Position numbers and translations under genes: made by a program. Positions 56,950 through 64,000 of a stretch of 64,000 nucleotides of DNA are shown piece by piece; the first letter of the stretch is position 1, and every line of letters starts with the position of its first letter. The DNA lies in NCBI GenBank assembly GCA_013399695.1, contig VXAU01001827.1:66165-130164 (forward strand). Reading direction: 5' to 3'. Source of the DNA: Formicarius rufipectus. Its lineage: Eukaryota > Chordata > Aves > Passeriformes > Formicariidae. The notes under the pieces are model-generated. The model did no database searches. It was not told the origin of the DNA and was given only the letters and a program-made list of their open reading frames with translations.

Positions 56950-59900
56950 CTAAAATAATTCAACTCACAAAAAAAATCCTTTTGTAAGGTGACTTAACTT
57001 GTTTTGCTCTCTGGACAGGAGCCATGGGGTCTCAGTTCTGGTTGGGCAATAACTCCTGCACTGCTGGGAAGAGCTGGGTCTGTGTCCCACTCTGGCTGTG
57101 AGATATTGTGTTTAAGGTAGCAGTCCTAATTTGCAACGCAGTCCCTTGCATGGGGATGGTACCTAAAGCCTCTGGAGGCACATCTTGACTGTTTTTTTTT
57201 CTGGAAACACAAAAGTTTGAGATACCAAAGAAAGCCAACAAGGTTGTCCCACTTTTCTGGCAAGGCTCCAGCTTGATAATTACAAGTTCACCTTCACACA
57301 TTCCCTGTGCAATTTTAATTGCAAGAGCTTACCCACGTGTCCCCCATGAATTCATGGGCCATCGTTCAATCATGATTCATATTGGCCACACTGAGTCCCT
57401 AAATAAAGGGAATTCTGTCAGACCTGGTAGAGCAGAGGAATGTGTATTTGGGGGGTTTAACTCTGTATTCGTATTCCACACACAACAAAAATGTTGTGTT
57501 TCCAAGTGCCACCTCCAGAAAAGATCTCTGGTGATGGGATGATCTCAGATCAAAGGAAGGCTTTATGTCTTCTACACATTTATATCAGCTTGATATGACT
57601 AATATCATGTGAAGGTGTAATTTTATAGCAATACCTAATTGCCATGATGCCTAATATAGGTCTCAAATTCCATAAAAGGCAATTTATAATTTTATAGGTT
57701 ATTTTTCTTCTAATTCATAACTGATAGAAAAGGAAAAATATTCTTTTTTCTAATGTTAACTTGCCTTAATTTTAATTCCAGGAAATATATTGCAAGCTTT
57801 CCTCTATGAGACAGAGGATTCGTATGATTCTTGATATTCTGTGCATGTGAAACATAAACTCAAGGTTGTCATGTTTTAGCCTTGGAGATGTAGTAAAAGA
57901 GATGGAATTTCTTCAGTTTCCCACCACAAGGTTTTCAGTGCTGACAGCAGTTTTCCACATGTTTCTTAGTTTTCGAACATCCTTTTTTAACGTCTAGAGA
58001 TCTGAACTCAATAAAGTATTGATCTCTTCAGTGATGTCTTGAAGACAAAATCACTGCTATTCATTACTGACCCTATGTTACATATGTAAGAATGTTATTA
58101 ATTCTCATCCTTTCTAATTAGTTTTGCTTGCAGATCATGATCCCAGGTTTTAGATTGTTCATGTTTAGAAGCACAACTTTTCTTCCAGTATTAATATTAT
58201 TTATTTAGTGCTATTTAATTTTGTAGTATACCTTATTATTTATTACGCCCAATAAAACAGTATTAACTGGAAACCAAACATTTTAAACATGTTATCGTTG
58301 AACAGATGTGTTTGACCAAATATTTCAAGTCACTGTATGTGACACAGCCACGTTAGTTTTACCTCTGAACAATTTACAGAGCTCTCTACGGTGTATCTTT
58401 GCTTCCCACCCAGGAGCTTGCTGGAATAGTGGCTTTGTTTGTTTACAGGCTCGAGGATTTATTGCTTTATGTGGTACTTCTGGGCATGCAGCAGGTAGTT
58501 AGTCAACTGTAACAGCTCCTGAATCCCAGCTGTGCCTACTAAGCACATTGAAACTTGAGAACATTGGATCTGCTGCAGACATTTATCCCAAAAATCCCTT
58601 ATCAGAAACCCCTGTGCTACACTGCGCCTCTGAAAACTCTGTTCGCAGCAGAAGAGTTATATTCAGCCCAAACCAGTTTTCCTCTGCACTACGAGCCACC
58701 TCTTGACATAAGCAGTTTCTCTCTGTCTTTTAAACATCCCCATTTGGGGGACAATATTGATAAGGTTATGGAAAATCAAGTGTGGAATCACCCAGATATT
58801 TCAGATTTCCTGGAGGGTTTCCAGCAATGCTCTGCCTGTCTGAATGATGTTTGACTCCATGGTACCTGAACACCAAGCTGAGTCAGAGGGACTGGAGTCG
58901 CTGATGCTTTTTATCTCTGCGAAAATACACTGCAGATGATTTCAGAATCGCCTCAGGGTCTTATTCGTGAGGTTTTAGTGTGCATCGGTTACAAGGGGAA
59001 AACAGTATTAACTAGAAACCAAACAGAAAATAACTAAACTGGGTCATTCCACAGCCAGTTATTATAAGGGCTTTCTAATCTCTCAAAGGCTTTCCTATTT
59101 CTGTCCAGACACTGTTTTTATAAAGTGTCCCTTTGGAGAGACAACTCGCATCTTCATTTTCCACTCCTGTCTTTCACACTTCCGTGAAAACCTTCCCAGT
59201 CATTAATCACCAGCTTGCAGCAAAACAAGCAGAACCTCTGAACCTGCCTCACACCAGAGTGCCATGAAGAAAAACAATTTCTCATTTAACTCAACGTTGT
59301 TCACACATGACGTTTATCTGTCCTAATGAGATGCTGTTCTCCATGGGTATTTTTCCCCCTATTCCATTATTATGTCTCCCTTTAGGCAGATTTCCCTTGA
59401 GCTTTAATTATGAAAGCAACACCTGTTTTCAGTGCCACTGTTGGAGTTTTCATCTGCTCCAGAGAAAGCATTTGCCTCTCTGTTATCTCCAATGGCTTGC
59501 ACTCTCTGCATTGATTTCCCAGAAAATGCTGTATCGATTTTATCTTGCCAGTTCAGTGAATGCCTCATCTTCCTCATTCTTCCTCCTTCTGAATTTTAGA
59601 AAGCTACACTCTCCCTTGGTCTCTCCGGGCTTCCAATTAGGGAATACCTGTGATTTCTCTTTTTGGTTTTAAACCCCTCTGTGATCAGACTTTTTGCTGC
59701 TGTGCCCTGTGCTGCTTTTTGAACCTGCTTTCCATGTCCTTAGGGAAATGGAAAGACATTTTTTCTTGGTCTGTAGTCAAACCTTAAGACGTGCTGCAAT
59801 ATTTCAAACAATTGCTCTGCTTTTAAGCTCAAATTAAGAGTTGTTTTCACCCATCACATTTGTGTTGGCTGGGAGTGAAGAGCCTGGTGTTGTGTCATGC

Positions 59901-62507
59901 TCAGTACGTCCATCGAATCATCTAATATTAAATTATGCTTGTTTTGACTTCAAAATCATGGGTAAAACATTTCTCCTAACGTATTCTGGGTTTCTCTTTT
60001 GTTAGTGTTTTATTGCAGTAGTAATAATAGTAGTGAATAATATTGTTCTCACCTTCAACATTTTCTGCCTTTAGCTCTTATGTCATTTTTCATCACTGTT
60101 GAGGGGAAAATAAGGCATCAAAGAGGCAGAAAGGATTATTTTCATTATATAATAACAATAAGCAGCAGTTCACATCTAGCAACTTACACTGGAAGAACAA
60201 AGAAAGTCTTTAAGCTCTGCCAGGATTATAATATTACTCTGAAGAGTTGGATAGAATTGATTACTAGACAAAAGATCTATGCTGAAATTTTTGGACTTTC
60301 CTTAAAGAAAGACATTTATCATTCCAGCCACCATGTCAGAGCCAAGCAATATCCTGACCTCCAGCCTCGAATGAAAGAAAACTGAGGAAGACCTATATCC
60401 CAAAGGACATCCATATATGGAGGGAGTTTGAGATCCATTTTGTCCAACACTAACCACCTAAAGAGTGAGTGACTACTTTAAACTAGAGATTCAGCTTCCT
60501 CCTATAGCTAATAAAGATAAATCATCGAAGTATCAAGACACTTGTTCTTAGTAAAGGATGGATCCTGCCCAGATCAGCTCTTTCAATGTGACATCGAGTA
60601 GAATCGAGCTTAGACTAAAGGTCTAATTTTTAGGAAGGCAAAGGTAGATTAGGTATTTTCCACCCAAAATCTTGCTAAGAGAAGTAGTTTCAGAGGTAAT
60701 AATCATGTTCCAAATCTGATCACTCAGCCTGGCACAAAAACATTGAAATTTTCCTAGAATACACATTATCAGCCCTTCTTTCATCCCTCCTGTAATGGTT
60801 GTGTTAACAGTTGATTCCTCCCACCCTCAGAATCCAATTGTAACAAAAAGAAAAATAGCTCAGACAAACATTATTTTCAGTGTTTACTTTGTCCATTTTT
60901 TAAGGGTGTTTCCAGATGAAAAAGTTAAAAATTATGCCATGACTGTTTCTTCCTTTCTTCTCTAGAAACAGTGAGTCACATCAACTCAGTTTTCACTGTG
61001 GGTTTTTGGATCAGTGTCCCCTCACTGTTAGATACTTAGAGATAAAATCCATAACCATTTTTCACATTGATTGAAAATACACAAGTGATTGAAATTAATG
61101 AGCTTTTAGATTAAAAACAAATACAGAAATAGACCAAGAAGCACTGGAAGAGCATTATAATAAAAATTGACATTGACTACCCTCTGTCCCTCTTCTCCAC
61201 CTTTTCATCTTCCTTCCAAACTTTGTCGCCTTTGAAATACATGTAATATTCTGTAAGGACAGGTCTTTAATTGAAAACCTCCCTTTGAATGTATGTATGT
61301 GCATATTTGTGTATGTGTATATTTATACATATTTATATAAATCATGATTTTTTGGGAGCAGATAAAAAAGTATTTTTAGTTTAATTGACTCTCCATGTAA
61401 TTCAATATTCTGTCCCTAAAAATAGTGGTTTCGGTGTTGAAGACCTAGAGGAATAATTGTGAGTTTAAATAAAAGAATTTTCACCAACAGCTGCTATACA
61501 AAATTTACAGATAATATTTTAAATAACTAGCAGTGGGCATAAGTCTAATGGAAAAAAAGTATATTTAAATTAGCTGGAAAACACAGGATCAACAGACTTT
61601 TCAGTTTATTTGGAAATACTTTGTCCTAACTCTTCTCTGCCATCCCAGTGGCAGATGGTAACTCCGGTTTAGAGCCGGTCATGAGCAGCATCTTTGCTGC
61701 CACTTGAAAGAAATATGGCAAGGTCCCATCAGAGGACATGAATATAAATTTAAACCTATATTCTGACGTATTTCCTGGTTCTTCTGAGATCTTCAGGTGG
61801 GCAAAAATAGCACAAGGTTTTCCTCAGCCATACAGGATTTCCTGAGCACCACATCACAATTCCTATATTGGTGGGATTTTTTCCAAATTGTCCTGGTTTT
61901 CCAAGTTCCATCAGAGAGCAACGTTTCCCTTTCAAAGTGTTTATTTGGCAAAGGTTTATTTCGTACCACAGTTTTTAGGCTCTGTGTTGTATTTAGCCAG
62001 CAATGATACTTTGGGGTAAAATATATGGTATATTCGGATTATCACTAATAGGGAGGGGGCTGAGGATTACTGCTGAAAAAAGAAAGTCTGAGAGTAAGAG
62101 TTTTCAGGATAAAAGAGGAGCCTTAACTACAGGGGAAAATTTCAGATACAGTGGAAATGTGATGAAGAGTCTTAAGGGTCTTATATTGTGGGAAGTGCAA
62201 TAGTGGATTATGTGGGAGAAGAGCCAATGTATCTAGATGATAAAAAAGGAGCTGAAGGACCTTGCAGTGGAGAATTGACTTTTGGGAAGGTCTTCAAGCA
62301 ATGGAATTAGAAGTTAAGGGGTTTTTTTTTGCCCTAGATGTTCACGAGATGTCCTGTAGCCCATGGTTCAGGTTTTCCCTAGAATATGAAAAACAGGGAT
62401 GCAGTTAAATAGAAGACAATACAGGAAGAAGATTTCTTAGTCTTCTAAAAGTTTTGCATGACCTGAACAATTCACTATAAATTTACTTACTCTATTAATG
62501 TGAATAT
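56950..62507. other. Unique non-coding sequence (5.5 kb)
   Basis: No supported gene or mobile element. A 99-codon frame at 58,555-58,854 starts at TTG, not ATG, and a 121-codon frame at 59,307-59,672 is Phe/Leu/Ser-rich; neither has a domain or splice context I can defend. A TATG/TATT-rich stretch lies at 61,290-61,340. This is the longest repeat-free block of the window. Confidence 0.45.
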
Positions 62508-62616
62508 GAACCTGGTCTAGTGGAAGGTGTTCTTGCCCATGACAGCAGGGTTAACTGGATGATCTTTAAGGACACTTTCCAACCCAAATCATTCTCTGCA
62601 TCTATGATTCTATGAA
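62508..62616 (+). mobile_element. CR1 LINE fragment, terminal 109 bp
   Basis: AACCTGGTCTAGTGGAAGG, TGTTCTTGCCCATGACAGC, TGGATGATCTTTAAGGACAC, TTTCCAACCCAAATCATTC and TCTATGATTCTATGAAT: the CR1 3' end with its terminal repeat well preserved. Confidence 0.95.
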
Positions 62617-64000
62617 TAGTCTACTTTTGTTCCAGAGAAAGCCCCACAGATTCCTATTTCACATGCATTAGTATAGTCTGGCCTTTAACAGGTTGTGAAT
62701 TTGATTTATAGCTGTCTCATTTTTTTATTTAAAAAAAAAGAGAAAAAAAAAAAGCAAAGAAAAATCCTCTCAAGGTCTGAACAAGGAGTTTCCAATGGGT
62801 TTGTTTGGGTTTTGTTATACTGCAGCAGGAAAAAGACTGGAGTAACATTTCCATGCTATCCATGCTCCCAGCAGTTGGGATGACTCACATCCACAAAGTC
62901 ATATTCCTTGAAGCACGGGCTGCTGGGCAACTTTGCTGAAACAACCAGCCATTCATCAAGAGATAATTGCCAGCACTGGAGAAACTCTCAGAACCCCAAG
63001 AAAGCTGAGGGACTTTTTATGTTGGCAAAGCCCATCATTCATCGGAGGCAGTAGCAGCTTTGGAACTGCAATTGCTGCAGTGCTTTGTTAAATTTTGTAT
63101 TCACAACAAAAAAAAGAAATCCACAAACACAAAAGTGTAACAAAACCCCTGCTAATGTTTAAATTTTATAGTGAGATACAGCCACCAGGCACTAGCAGAG
63201 AAGAGTATTTCTGATTGGCTACCAGCTGTTGGAGCTGAACAGATGAGCTGGAAAGCAGCAATTTACAAGCTATTTCATATTTAAAACTGTTAAGTCCTGT
63301 GCAAAACAATCTTTTCTTTCTGGGAAAAACAGCAGAAAAAAAATAAAGATCCCCAGAAGAAAGAAATATTTGCTAAGAACACATTCTCACAGCACAATGA
63401 GAAATTTCAGGTTTTTCTTTATTCTTTCAAATATTTTATTTCTTTCAAGCAAATACTTGACTCTTACAAATGAATTAGTGTTGTTTCATTATGTTGAAAC
63501 CCAGACTAGTCCTTAGGAACATTAATTCCTGCTATGTTGTACAGTGTCACCCTTTAACTTACAGCTCACTTTTTAATCATTGCTGTTATCAACAGAGCTA
63601 TTTTAATACAAAGCCTTCCAAAATTTCTGAATGCAGCTGCGTAAATTGTGATTAACTCTGAAAGATTATTGCACTTAAACCAGAATGGAAGTAATAAATG
63701 TTTATTTCAGGAAAAATGTAAAAGATTCGTGCAAAACCATTGCATTCTATATATAGTCCTTCGTTTAACAGCTCTACAAACCTGCAAAAGTTGGTTCTTG
63801 TTGAAAACTGCCAGGCTACATACAATGAAATCTGGAGTAATAACACCAGAGAGCTGTCAGTCAGCCATCCATCCATCTAATTGGCTTCTTACCATCTTTC
63901 CATCATGTTTTTTTTATAACTGGTCGCCTCTGGCTAAAATGCAAATCATGAGGAAGAGCCGTCTAGAAAAAGCTGCTGCTTTCTTAATTATCTGTCAGAG
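62617..64000. other. Unique non-coding sequence to the window end
   Basis: No supported gene. An A-rich stretch lies at about 62,729-62,762 and several shorter A/T runs follow. No repeat family recognised. Confidence 0.5.

Noticed and set aside
58555..58854. 99-codon frame with balanced composition
   Set aside because: Starts at TTG with no upstream ATG, has no recognised domain, and no convincing acceptor site is visible before it.
59307..59672. 121-codon frame
   Set aside because: Phe/Leu/Ser-rich, no domain, length compatible with chance in a 64-kb window.

Overview
The window looks like an intergenic or deep-intronic stretch of a bird nuclear genome, most likely a songbird. The evidence is the repeat content. 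I count at least 21 fragments of the CR1 LINE, each carrying the familiar avian CR1 3' end (a block around GGTTTGGGTTGGAAGGGAC or its complement, ending in ATTCTATGATTCT-like repeats). There are also several avian-type endogenous-retrovirus solo LTRs, base composition is AT-rich, and no Alu, B1 or L1 sequence was seen. The passerine placement is an inference from the LTR types and was not checked against a library. The sequence is a draft assembly: it has a 71-base N gap (19,521-19,591), a lone N at 10,564, and a lone N at 43,037 between two identical 152-bp blocks.

I find no protein-coding gene, tRNA or rRNA that I can support. Every long open frame is explained by a repeat (an antisense LTR, a CR1 remnant, the CTTT microsatellite), or is an unremarkable chance frame with no recognisable domain.

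Layout. 1-14,200 is mostly unique AT-rich sequence with two CR1 fragments. It also holds a GC-rich, CpG-dense patch at about 10,340-10,815, preceded by a strong G-quadruplex motif, which is the best candidate regulatory element in the window. 14,226-14,420 is a long CTTT microsatellite, followed by two CR1 copies. 16,711-16,962 is a CAA/AAC-rich simple repeat. 18,300-25,700 holds more CR1, the N gap, and a full-length solo LTR at 22,004-23,020. 25,700-30,480 is mostly unique, with one short CR1 and one ancient CR1-like fragment. 30,480-33,765 is a cluster: a second LTR family (30,480-31,116), a short mosaic LTR with a perfect 5-bp target-site duplication (32,456-33,109), and a CR1 with the end of its ORF2. 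33,766-53,300 is unique sequence with scattered CR1s, the duplicated block around the N at 43,037, a cluster of forkhead-type motifs near 47,713-47,777, and an ancient repeat at about 51,715-52,090. 53,308-54,325 is a third solo LTR of the same family as the 22-kb one, inverted, with a perfect 5-bp target-site duplication. 54,326-64,000 is again unique sequence with three CR1 pieces.

No operon-like or pathway relationship exists here. The window mainly records retrotransposition on top of non-coding DNA that may hold a few cis-regulatory elements. I saw no clear sign of an undescribed biological system.
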